DNA from: Sunxiuqinia elliptica
GTDB lineage: Bacteria > Bacteroidota > Bacteroidia > Bacteroidales > Prolixibacteraceae
Direction of reading: 5' to 3'
NCBI RefSeq assembly: GCF_900113005.1
Contig: NZ_FONW01000002.1
Span: 186,001 to 250,000 of the forward strand
DNA length: 64,000 nucleotides
The notes below the pieces were generated by a model, which saw nothing but the letters and a program-made list of their open reading frames with translations, was not told where the DNA came from and searched no databases. Positions 23,990 to 31,616 of this stretch are shown here, piece after piece. Position numbers and translations under genes: made by a program. Each line of letters opens with the position of its first letter. Position 1 is the first letter of the stretch.

Positions 23990-25456
23990 TTAATTCGTTT
24001 GGATTAGTTGTTCAATAGCTTGTTTGATTTGATCAACGGTTTCCTCCAGTTCTTGCTCTTCCATGGAAGCAAAACCAAAGCGGAAAGCATTTTCAGTTTT
24101 ATCGATACAGCCAATTTTTAACTTGTTTTTGGCCAATGTCTCAGCCAATTCCTGAATGTCAATTGTGCTATGGAATCGAATCCACATAGCCATACCTCCG
24201 GATGGAATTGAGAAAGATACATGGGAACCTAAGGCTTGCTGCAACAAGTGTGCGAGTCGGTCTCTTCGTTGGTGATATACTTTTTTTGCTTTTTTCAGAT
24301 GACGGCTTATCTCACGTTCCTGAATCAATACCGCCAAAGCATCCTGCATATACATATCTCCACCAATGTCGATGAGTCTGCGCAGTTCTGTAGCTTGTGC
24401 TATAAAATTCGTTGGAGCAACCATAAAACCAATTCGAACAGCTGGATCCAGTACTTTGGAAAAAGAGCCTATGTAAATGATGTTACCATAATGCTGAGCA
24501 CTGGCCAGCGGTAAGTATGGAGAAGAGCTGTAGTGATAGTCATAATCATAGTCGTCCTCAATAATCACAAAATTGTACCTTTTCGACAGCTCCAGCAGTT
24601 TTATTCTTCGTTCAACACTTAAAGTTACAGTTGTTGGATAATGATGATGGGGGATGACATAAACAACGCTTATTTTTGTTTTTTGACAAAGCCGCTCGAT
24701 TCTATCAACATCCAATCCATCCGAATCCATCGCAACTTCAACGAGTGGTGCATTCAGTTGGTTAAAAACCTTGTTGGCCATGGGGTAATTGGGTTTTCCA
24801 ACAATAACCGAAGTTTTTTGCGCAGCAAGTAAGCAGGCGCCCAAATAAATACTCATTTGCGCTCCATGGGTAATCAGCAAATTCTCTTCTGAGATGTTTA
24901 TCCCTCGGGTCTCCGACAGGTAGTTGGCTAGCTCTATTCGTAAACGAATTGTCCCTTGGGTATTGTCCTGAGCAGTTTTTTTAGAAACTGATTTTCTGGC
25001 TGCAAGTAGCCGGTAAGTTTTTAGTAAGGACGAGATGGGGGATAATCGGATATCTGGTCGGCCATCATCAATAAACCAATGAAATGAATCGGTTGGTTGG
25101 GGTGTTGTGATCGGACCAACTTCTACAAAAGGAATATTCAATGAATTTTGATAGGGGGGAATTTGTTTTTCTTTCTCCCATTTTTGTGGATTAAGGAGAG
25201 GAATCTTCTCTGAGATATGAACTTGCTTGCGGGGGATGATCGTAATCCAGTCCTGAGCGTTTAGCTCATCATAAGCAGCAATGACTGTTTTACGGTGTAC
25301 GTTTAGCAAACTGGCCATTTCTCGAGTACTTAATAGCGGAGTCCCTGGTTTTAAAACTCCGTTTCTAACAGCCTGAATAATATTTACTGCAATTTGTCTG
25401 TATACAGGTAATTTCAGATTTCTGTCGATGGTAATGATGGTTTCAAAAGGGAACAT
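23990..25456 (-). CDS. MocR-type PLP-dependent transcriptional regulator
   Basis: A 488-residue regulator that joins an N-terminal GntR winged helix (residues 10-80: LPVYRQIAVNIIQAVRNGVLKPGTPL, then MASLLNVHRKTVIAAYDELNAQ) to an aminotransferase-like domain. The PLP Lys lies in YIGSFSKVLDPAVRIGF, with EDDYDYDYHYSS before it. MocR proteins such as PdxR and GabR sense PLP and amino-acid effectors. The gene is divergent from a GNAT acetyltransferase gene, and the 87-base gap holds a perfect 10-bp inverted repeat starting 3 bases upstream of this gene's ATG. Autoregulation and control of the GNAT gene are likely; the effector is unknown. Confidence 0.9.
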   Translation of the reverse strand: MFPFETIITIDRNLKLPVYRQIAVNIIQAVRNGVLKPGTPLLSTREMASLLNVHRKTVIAAYDELNAQDWITIIPRKQVHISEKIPLLNPQKWEKEKQIPPYQNSLNIPFVEVGPITTPQPTDSFHWFIDDGRPDIRLSPISSLLKTYRLLAARKSVSKKTAQDNTQGTIRLRIELANYLSETRGINISEENLLITHGAQMSIYLGACLLAAQKTSVIVGKPNYPMANKVFNQLNAPLVEVAMDSDGLDVDRIERLCQKTKISVVYVIPHHHYPTTVTLSVERRIKLLELSKRYNFVIIEDDYDYDYHYSSSPYLPLASAQHYGNIIYIGSFSKVLDPAVRIGFMVAPTNFIAQATELRRLIDIGGDMYMQDALAVLIQEREISRHLKKAKKVYHQRRDRLAHLLQQALGSHVSFSIPSGGMAMWIRFHSTIDIQELAETLAKNKLKIGCIDKTENAFRFGFASMEEQELEETVDQIKQAIEQLIQTN

Positions 25457-25458
25457 GC

Positions 25459-25501
25459 TGGACTATCTGTTAGTTTAAAACTGGATGATAAAGATAGTCC
25501 A
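25459..25501. promoter_or_regulatory. candidate MocR operator: 10-bp inverted repeat at 33-bp spacing
   Basis: TGGACTATCT (25459-25468) and AGATAGTCCA (25492-25501) are perfect inverted copies with a 23-base spacer. The centres are 33 bp apart, about three helical turns, so both half-sites face the same side of the DNA. The right arm lies next to a TAATTTTG element (25511-25518) that may be the GNAT gene's -7 box. Confidence 0.65.
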
Positions 25502-25510
25502 AATGGGCTT

Positions 25511-25518
25511 TAATTTTG
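25511..25518 (+). promoter_or_regulatory. possible -7 element of the GNAT gene
   Basis: TAATTTTG followed by CAG matches TAnnTTTG 26 bases before the ATG. It lies 10 bases past the right arm of the inverted repeat, so a bound regulator could act on it. Confidence 0.45.
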
Positions 25519-25543
25519 CAGTACAACATTAAAACTTAATTGC

Positions 25544-25990
25544 ATGAAATTTACGATCAGAAAAGCAAATCCAGAGGATCTGGATGTAGTAGCATCTTTA
25601 TTTGATGCCTACAGAGTGTTTTACCGGCAGGAATCAAATTATGAAAAAGGGAAAGCATTTTTGAAAGAACGATTCCTGAATAGTGAGTCGGATATATTTC
25701 TTGTTTTTGTGGATGACAAAGCGGTTGGATTTGTTCAACTCTACAAATTGTTTCATTATATCAAACTGGAGAAACAGTGGCTGCTGAGTGATTTATTTGT
25801 CCACCCAGACTATCGGGGCCATGGGCTTTCTGTTGCTTTAATTGACAGGAGTAAGCAGTGGTGCGAAGAAACCAGTGCTTGTGGACTGATGCTTGAAACC
25901 GAAAAAACAAATGACATTGGAAATCGTCTTTATCCACGTTGCGATTTTAAATACGACGGATTGCACAATTACTATCATTGGTGGAGATAA
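25544..25990 (+). CDS. GNAT family N-acetyltransferase
   Basis: A 148-residue acetyltransferase of the GNAT superfamily: N-terminal FTIRKANPEDLDVVASLFDAYRVFYRQ, central strand DDKAVGFVQLYKLF, acetyl-CoA loop LFVHPDYRGHGLSVALI, and C-terminal EKTNDIGNRLYPRCDFKYDGLHNYYHWW. Members of this type acetylate small amines, amino acids or antibiotics. The substrate here is not predictable. It is divergent from the MocR regulator and shares its control region, so it is the regulator's most likely target gene. A terminator follows. Confidence 0.9.
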   Translation: MKFTIRKANPEDLDVVASLFDAYRVFYRQESNYEKGKAFLKERFLNSESDIFLVFVDDKAVGFVQLYKLFHYIKLEKQWLLSDLFVHPDYRGHGLSVALIDRSKQWCEETSACGLMLETEKTNDIGNRLYPRCDFKYDGLHNYYHWWR

Positions 25991-26061
25991 CCATATTTTT
26001 GAAATGTTTCGCATGGAATAGACATGCTATTTGTTGTGTAAGACGAAATACACCAAAAGCC

Positions 26062-26090
26062 GAATGGGGAACACTTAGTGCTCCCCATTC
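26062..26090. terminator. bidirectional terminator between GNAT and aroA
   Basis: GAATGGGGA pairs perfectly with TCCCCATTC, with an inner CACT/AGTG stem. It lies between two convergent genes and is flanked by A/T-rich sequence on both sides. Confidence 0.75.
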
Positions 26091-26120
26091 TAATATCATT
26101 TTGTCGTGTTTTGTATCGAT

Positions 26121-27350
26121 TTAGGACTGGCTGATTTCAAAACCAACTTGCTTGAGGTGGTCATAGTATTTTGGGTACGACTTGGTAACGACCATCGGAT
26201 CATCAATTGCAATTGGGAAATTGAGTGCTGTAGGAGCAAAGGCCAAAGCCATCCGGTGATCGTGATAAGTGGCAATGCATGGAATAGCTTCTTTGGGAAG
26301 CGAGAAGTTGCCGTCCCATTTTAGTTCTCCATGCCGGGGTTCTGTAATTGCAGCTCCCAGTTTGGCCAACTCATTTTGTAGGGCAGCGATGCGATCAGTC
26401 TCTTTTATTTTTAAGGTTTCCAGCCCTGAAAAGTGAAATGGAACTTTTCGGAGTACACAAAGCACAGCCATCGTTTGAGCAACATCAGGGTTCTCAACAA
26501 GATTGAGTTGCAAATGCTTGGGTAACTTGGTTTCTGTTTTAGTTAAAATGACTCCATCAGGAGTGGCTTTGCTGTCAACGCCAAAATCTTTAAACCAAGC
26601 TGCAATTTGGCAATCGCCTTGCAAGCTCATTAAACGGAGGTTTTTGAGTTCAATGCTGGCTTCATCAGCCAAAGCAGCCAGCTGGTACCAATACGAAGCA
26701 CCTGTCCAGTCGGCTTCAACGGTAAATTCGCGCGCTTGATAGGGCTGCTCACTTACCCTGATTTCATTGCCTTTCCAAACCGAACGAACGCCAAATTGTT
26801 TCATCAATTTCAGGGTTAACTCAATGTAAGGGCGCGAAGTAATTTTGTTTTTTAGTCTCAAAGTCAGGCCTCCTTCAATACAGGGGGCAATCATCAGCAA
26901 GGCCGAAATGTATTGGCTGCTGACACTTCCATCCAGCTCTAGAATCCCTCCTTTAAGGTGCGAACCCCAGATTTTTAGAGGTGGATAACCTTCGTTTTCC
27001 AGGTATTCGATTTTGGCTCCCAGTTGCCCCAGCGCATCTACCAGAATGTGAATGGGGCGTTGTTTCATCCGATCCGACCCGGTAATGGTCCATTCACCAA
27101 CAATTTGCGATAGGAAAGCCGTTAGAAAACGCATGGCGGTTCCGGCATGTCCCACGTCGAACTGGTTGGTGTTTGAGTTAAGCACTTGTTGCATCACCTC
27201 CACATCGTCACTTCCTGATAGGTTTTGCAGTGTATAGGGGCTGTAGCTCAGTGCCTGGATAATCAAGGCACGGTTGGCAATGCTTTTTGATGAAGGAAGA
27301 TCAATACTTCCATTGATCTTTTTATTGGGTTTTGAAAGTTGAAATTGCAT
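26121..27350 (-). CDS. aroA: 5-enolpyruvylshikimate-3-phosphate synthase
   Basis: Sixth step of the shikimate pathway: shikimate 3-phosphate + PEP to EPSP + phosphate. The 409-residue protein has LPSSKSIANRALIIQAL (the usual GSKS is SSKS here), DVGHAGTAMRFLTAF (an His where many enzymes have Asn), GSDRMKQRPI, SSQYISALLMIAPC and KETDRIAALQNELAKLGA, then YHDHRMALAFAP. The two changes lie at the PEP and phosphate site region but are known as variation in Bacteroidota-type enzymes as far as I recall. It is 17 bases downstream of aroB on the same strand and likely co-transcribed. Confidence 0.95.
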   Translation of the reverse strand: MQFQLSKPNKKINGSIDLPSSKSIANRALIIQALSYSPYTLQNLSGSDDVEVMQQVLNSNTNQFDVGHAGTAMRFLTAFLSQIVGEWTITGSDRMKQRPIHILVDALGQLGAKIEYLENEGYPPLKIWGSHLKGGILELDGSVSSQYISALLMIAPCIEGGLTLRLKNKITSRPYIELTLKLMKQFGVRSVWKGNEIRVSEQPYQAREFTVEADWTGASYWYQLAALADEASIELKNLRLMSLQGDCQIAAWFKDFGVDSKATPDGVILTKTETKLPKHLQLNLVENPDVAQTMAVLCVLRKVPFHFSGLETLKIKETDRIAALQNELAKLGAAITEPRHGELKWDGNFSLPKEAIPCIATYHDHRMALAFAPTALNFPIAIDDPMVVTKSYPKYYDHLKQVGFEISQS

Positions 27351-27367
27351 GGTTGTTTTCTGTATGT

Positions 27368-28432
27368 TTATAATTCACGATAAAAATCAAGAGCTTCAAA
27401 GATGAGTTCTTTAGAGCAGTCCTGGTTGATGGCTACTTGTCCAATCTCTGAAATCAGGGTGAAATTAATCCGGCCTCCTTCATTCTTTTTATCGTGGGTC
27501 ATCAGTTCGTACAGAGAATCGTAGTCACTTGGTGTAATGTCGAATTTACCATAGACTTTTAGCATCCACTGGCTGATTGTTTGCAGTTGATTTTGATCAA
27601 AACCACATACTTTAGCTGATAGGTAAAGCTCGACCAGCATGCCATAAACGACAGCATAGCCATGTAAAATTGGACGTCCGCTATGTAATGCGTAACTCTC
27701 GAAAGCGTGCCCAGCCGTATGCCCAAAATTCAGGGCTTTACGAATGTTTTTTTCGGTCAGGTCGTTTTGCACGTGCCAATCTTTTACGACAACAGAGTGG
27801 GCTATGATTTCCTGAAGTGCATCATAATCGATGTTTTCCAGCGAATAACTCATCAACTCATCCCAATGCGCGGGATTCTTGATGAGCCCATGTTTCAGCA
27901 TTTCTGCATAGCCCGAAAGGAAATTTTGATCATCAATTGTTTTCAAAAAGCCGGTATTGATGATGACGGCATCGGGTTCATTAAAAACACCAATTTCATT
28001 TTTCAACCCGTTGAAATTGATGCCTGTTTTTCCGCCTAGTGAAGCGTCAACTTGAGCCAAAAGGGTTGTTGGCAGGTTAACGAAAGCCATTCCCCGTTTA
28101 AAGGTCGATGCCACAAAGCCGCCAAGGTCAGTGAGCATGCCACCTCCAATGTTGATGAGCAGCGATTTCCGATCGGCTCCGTTTTTTGACAGGAATTCCC
28201 ATACTTTTTCAACAGAGCGAATTGACTTGTTGGTTTCCCCTCCGGCAATTGAAGTTACCTGGATGCCATAATCTTCAATGAGTTTCTCCAACTGCGGTAA
28301 GCACAATTGGCGAGGAGTTTCTTCCGTGAGTAGAAAACGTTTTCCCACAGGATACTGCTTGACAATTTTCTCGAGTTCATCGGCCACCTTTTGGGAAAAG
28401 ATAATATTTGAATGTATTTTTGATGTAGTCAT
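27368..28432 (-). CDS. aroB: 3-dehydroquinate synthase
   Basis: Second step of the shikimate pathway: converts DAHP to 3-dehydroquinate using NAD+ and a metal ion. The 354-residue protein shows GGETNKSIRSVEKVWEFL, LINIGGGMLTDLGGFVASTFKRGM, LPTTLLAQVDASLGGKTGINF, then KNEIGVFNEPDAVI and LNFGHTAGHAFES with metal ligands, and HGYAVVYGM. I chose ATG at 28432; the frame also extends to a TTG at 28453. It precedes aroA on the minus strand; other shikimate genes are not in the window. Confidence 0.96.
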   Translation of the reverse strand: MTTSKIHSNIIFSQKVADELEKIVKQYPVGKRFLLTEETPRQLCLPQLEKLIEDYGIQVTSIAGGETNKSIRSVEKVWEFLSKNGADRKSLLINIGGGMLTDLGGFVASTFKRGMAFVNLPTTLLAQVDASLGGKTGINFNGLKNEIGVFNEPDAVIINTGFLKTIDDQNFLSGYAEMLKHGLIKNPAHWDELMSYSLENIDYDALQEIIAHSVVVKDWHVQNDLTEKNIRKALNFGHTAGHAFESYALHSGRPILHGYAVVYGMLVELYLSAKVCGFDQNQLQTISQWMLKVYGKFDITPSDYDSLYELMTHDKKNEGGRINFTLISEIGQVAINQDCSKELIFEALDFYREL

Positions 28433-28531
28433 TCTGTGTGTGTTTAGCAGCAAGCAAAGTTAAAACATTTTTACCAGCACTATAAAATCAATATCTAAAA
28501 CGCTGGATTATTTACGATTCATTAAAAAGCT

Positions 28532-28981
28532 ATGGAAGTTTCAAACCAAAAACGTTCACGAAGTATAAAACGGACCTTTAACTTGGGAGTCGTATTAATG
28601 TTATTTCCTCTGGTTTATTTTATTTGGCAGGAAATGGACTTGGCTGCGTTGATCAATGGAGGAGTTGTCGTCCTTTTTGTTATCGGTTTTCAGATTGTTG
28701 GGCTCAACTACGTACATTACCAATCGACCGATGATTTATTGGAAGTTCGTTACTATCCGATCATTACTTTCTTTGGTAAGGATTACAATACCATCAGGTT
28801 TAAAAAGAGATTGCTTTATCGAGGAGAAGTGAAAAAGACCTTCTTATTTCATGACTTGCATCTGGAAATCAAAACGAAACAAGGGGTTGCAGAGTATCCT
28901 GCATTGAGTTTGGCAGCGATGAGTCGTAATGATATTCGGGCCATTCAACTCGATTTGGCGACCATTCAAAAAACAAAATAA
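28532..28981 (+). CDS. hypothetical membrane protein
   Basis: A 149-residue protein with two predicted membrane helices (residues ~20-40, LGVVLMLFPLVYFIWQEM, and ~45-65, LINGGVVVLFVIGFQIVGL) followed by a soluble part with EVRYYPIITFFGKDYNTIRFKKRLL and HDLHLEIKTKQGVAEYPALSLAAMSRNDI. The shape (two helices, then a beta-rich PH-like domain) resembles small Bacteroidota proteins with a bPH-type fold. No function is recognised. It is 49 bases upstream of dprA on the same strand and may be co-transcribed with it. Confidence 0.65.
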   Translation: MEVSNQKRSRSIKRTFNLGVVLMLFPLVYFIWQEMDLAALINGGVVVLFVIGFQIVGLNYVHYQSTDDLLEVRYYPIITFFGKDYNTIRFKKRLLYRGEVKKTFLFHDLHLEIKTKQGVAEYPALSLAAMSRNDIRAIQLDLATIQKTK

Positions 28982-29030
28982 CACTTGCAAAAGCTGGGAT
29001 GATTGTATAAATTTATCATAAATCCCAGAA

Positions 29031-30137
29031 ATGAACCACATTGATCAGTTAAAGTACCAAATTGCCTTATCGTTAATTCCGGGTGTTGGCCCTTCTTTAG
29101 CAAGGCAACTCCTTACTGTGTTCGGAAGCATTGAGCCTATTTTTACCTCAAGAAAACAGGCCTTAATGAAAGTTCCGGGAATTGGCGAGATTACTGCCCA
29201 AAAGATTGTGGAAAGCGATGTGTTGGAGCGAGCTGCCGAAGAAGTTGAATTTATTCAAGAGAACAGAATCCAATATGCTTCAATTTGGGATGAACATTAT
29301 CCTGCCCGGTTAAAACGATGTGTCGATGCGCCATTGCTCCTGTTTTGGAAAGGGAATATCTCATTTAATGCGAGCAAGGTGGTGGCCATTGTTGGAACAC
29401 GCAATGCAACAAACTACGGGAGAGATTTTTGTGATTCCTTGGTGTTGGAGATGGCTCAACGAGGTGGCTATACCGTTATCAGCGGTCTGGCTTATGGGAT
29501 TGATATTGCTGCACACAAAGCATCGTTAAAGCACGGTGTTCCAACAATTGGAGTGTTGGGGCATGGCTTGGATCAGGTGTATCCCCGGCTGCACAAATCG
29601 GTGGCCGATAAAATGTTGGAGTATGGTGGTTTGGTTTCTGATTTTATTTCTGAAACGAAGATTGACCGGCAAAATTTTCTACAGCGCAATCGGATTATCG
29701 CGGGATTGGCTGATGCGACAATTATTGTGGAATCAGCAGAAAAAGGAGGCGCATTGGTTACGGCTGACATTGCTGATTCCTATAACCGGGATGTGTTTGC
29801 AGTTCCCGGGCGTCATGCTGATTTGTTTTCCAGAGGATGTAACTTGCTGATCAAATCCAACAAGGCATCGATGATTGAAACGCTGGATGATCTGGAATAC
29901 GCGATGGCTTGGCAACAAGAGGTTGACAAACCCACCCGAATTCAAAAACAGTTGTTTGTAGAGTTAACCGATCAGGAGCAACAAGTAGTTGACGCAATGG
30001 AACGTCAGCCACTGTACATCGATCAATTGTGCCAGCGATTGGGAATGCCGGTAGGCAAAGTGTCCTCTGTTTTGCTGGCTCTGGAGTTTAAAGGAATTGT
30101 AAGTAGCTTGCCCGGGAAGATGTATAAATTAACTTAA
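29031..30137 (+). CDS. dprA: DNA processing protein DprA
   Basis: DprA protects incoming single-stranded DNA and loads RecA during natural transformation. The 368-residue protein has an N-terminal helix-hairpin-helix (LIPGVGPSLARQLL, KVPGIGEITAQKIV), the Rossmann-like DprA core with VAIVGTRNATNYGRDF, SGLAYGIDIAAHKA, TIGVLGHGLDQVYP, NRIIAGLADATIIVESAEKGGALVTADIA and VFAVPGRHADLFSRGCNLLI, and a C-terminal winged helix (LYIDQLCQRLGMPVGKVSSVLLALEFKG). All domains are complete. No other competence genes are adjacent. Confidence 0.96.
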   Translation: MNHIDQLKYQIALSLIPGVGPSLARQLLTVFGSIEPIFTSRKQALMKVPGIGEITAQKIVESDVLERAAEEVEFIQENRIQYASIWDEHYPARLKRCVDAPLLLFWKGNISFNASKVVAIVGTRNATNYGRDFCDSLVLEMAQRGGYTVISGLAYGIDIAAHKASLKHGVPTIGVLGHGLDQVYPRLHKSVADKMLEYGGLVSDFISETKIDRQNFLQRNRIIAGLADATIIVESAEKGGALVTADIADSYNRDVFAVPGRHADLFSRGCNLLIKSNKASMIETLDDLEYAMAWQQEVDKPTRIQKQLFVELTDQEQQVVDAMERQPLYIDQLCQRLGMPVGKVSSVLLALEFKGIVSSLPGKMYKLT

Positions 30138-30240
30138 GCAAAGGAAGCAAGAGGTGTTTTGTCTGCAGCTTTGTTTCTGCCCTTTCTACTTGACCTTTGT
30201 CAAATTACAGGTCCCGCATGAATAATAAATCAAAAGAATG

Positions 30241-30248
30241 TATCTTTG
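30241..30248 (+). promoter_or_regulatory. possible -7 element of the helicase gene
   Basis: TATCTTTG followed by CGG matches TAnnTTTG and lies only 6 bases before the ATG at 30255. If real, the transcript would be almost leaderless. No -33 match is seen at the right distance. Confidence 0.4.
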
Positions 30249-30254
30249 CGGCCT

Positions 30255-31568
30255 ATGACAAGTTTCAGCGAATTAAAAGTAAACAAATCGATTTTAAAAG
30301 TATTGGATGAGCTTGGCTTCGAGCAGCCAACACCAATCCAGGAAAAAGCTATTCCGGTCATTCGGTCGGGAGCCGATGTGGTTGGGGTTGCCCAGACAGG
30401 CACAGGAAAGACTGCAGCTTATTTATTGCCAATTTTTATGAAGTTGGTAAAAGCAGAAGGAGATGATCCTCGAGTTTTAATTTTGGTACCAACGCGGGAA
30501 CTTGCCATTCAGGTAGGAGAAGACATTGAAGAGCTGACTCGTTATAGCAATATTCGCCACGCTGCTGTTTATGGTGGTGTTGGTTGGACCAAGCATGCAG
30601 CTTTGATTGAGCCAGGAATTGACATTTTAGTCGCAACTCCTGGTCGTTTGCGCGACTTGTACCAAGCGGGAGCAGTGTCGATGAAAAAAATTAAGACGTT
30701 GGTAATTGACGAGGCTGATCGTATGCTCGATATGGGATTTATGCCACAAATTCGGCAGTTGCTGGAGATTATCCCTGTCAAACGACAGAACCTACTTTTC
30801 TCGGCTACTTTTAACGAAAAAGTGGAGACGATGACGGAAGAGTTTCTGGACTTCCCGGAACGTGTGGAGGTTGCTCCTTCAGCAACTCCTGCTCAACTCG
30901 TAAAGCAGTCCTATTATCAAGTTCCGAACTTTAAAACCAAGCTAAATTTGATTCGGTCTTGGTTGGAAGATGAAGAAGCCTTTAGCCGGGTTTTGATTTT
31001 CGTTCGAACGAAAGAGCATGCCGAAAATGTGTTTAAGGTTATCCGAAGGAAGACCGAAGGAGAAAAGCGAATTTTACACTCCAATAAAGGACAGAGTGCT
31101 CGGATTAATGCAATTCAGGCGTTTAAGGATGGCGATGTTCGTATTTTGATTTCGACAGATGTTTCAGCGCGAGGGTTAGATGTGAGTTTGATTACTCATG
31201 TTATCAATTTTGATTTACCACAACGCTATGAGGATTATGTACATCGGATTGGACGTACCGCCCGGGCGAATAATCATGGAGAAGCCATTTCATTAATTGA
31301 TCCAGCTGAAGAGTATCACCTGAGAAAGATTGAGGAAGTCATCCGGATGAAGATCGAGAAGAAAGAGTTACCGGAGGAGCTGGTGGTTGAGTCAACCGGA
31401 AAAGCGGAGCACCAGCTTCAAATGCGCGAAATTGATCGCCAGAAGAAAATGGAAGATCCAGATTATCAAGGAGCCTTTCACGAGAAAAAGAAACGACCAA
31501 CCAAAAATATTAAGCCAGCGGAGCGTGCCAGAATAAAACGCAAGAATAAAGGAAAACGTCGTCGATAG
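30255..31568 (+). CDS. DEAD-box RNA helicase, RhlE-like
   Basis: ATP-dependent RNA helicase involved in ribosome assembly, RNA decay or cold adaptation. All core motifs are present: the Q motif region (PTPIQEKAIP), VAQTGTGKTAAYLLP (I), PTRELAIQ (Ia), TPGRLRD (Ib), IDEADRMLDMGF (II, DEAD), FSATFNEKV (III), LIFVRTKEHAENVF (IV), STDVSARGLDVSLI (V) and VHRIGRTARANNHGEAI (VI). The C-terminal ~70 residues are basic (KKKRPTKNIKPAERARIKRKNKGKRRR), a probable RNA-binding tail. I chose ATG at 30255 over the TTG nine bases upstream. Length 437 residues fits the RhlE group. Confidence 0.95.
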   Translation: MTSFSELKVNKSILKVLDELGFEQPTPIQEKAIPVIRSGADVVGVAQTGTGKTAAYLLPIFMKLVKAEGDDPRVLILVPTRELAIQVGEDIEELTRYSNIRHAAVYGGVGWTKHAALIEPGIDILVATPGRLRDLYQAGAVSMKKIKTLVIDEADRMLDMGFMPQIRQLLEIIPVKRQNLLFSATFNEKVETMTEEFLDFPERVEVAPSATPAQLVKQSYYQVPNFKTKLNLIRSWLEDEEAFSRVLIFVRTKEHAENVFKVIRRKTEGEKRILHSNKGQSARINAIQAFKDGDVRILISTDVSARGLDVSLITHVINFDLPQRYEDYVHRIGRTARANNHGEAISLIDPAEEYHLRKIEEVIRMKIEKKELPEELVVESTGKAEHQLQMREIDRQKKMEDPDYQGAFHEKKKRPTKNIKPAERARIKRKNKGKRRR

Positions 31569-31616
31569 CCGATCCTCGTTCTAATTTTATTTTTGATTGC
31601 GGAAATTAATGGGGCC

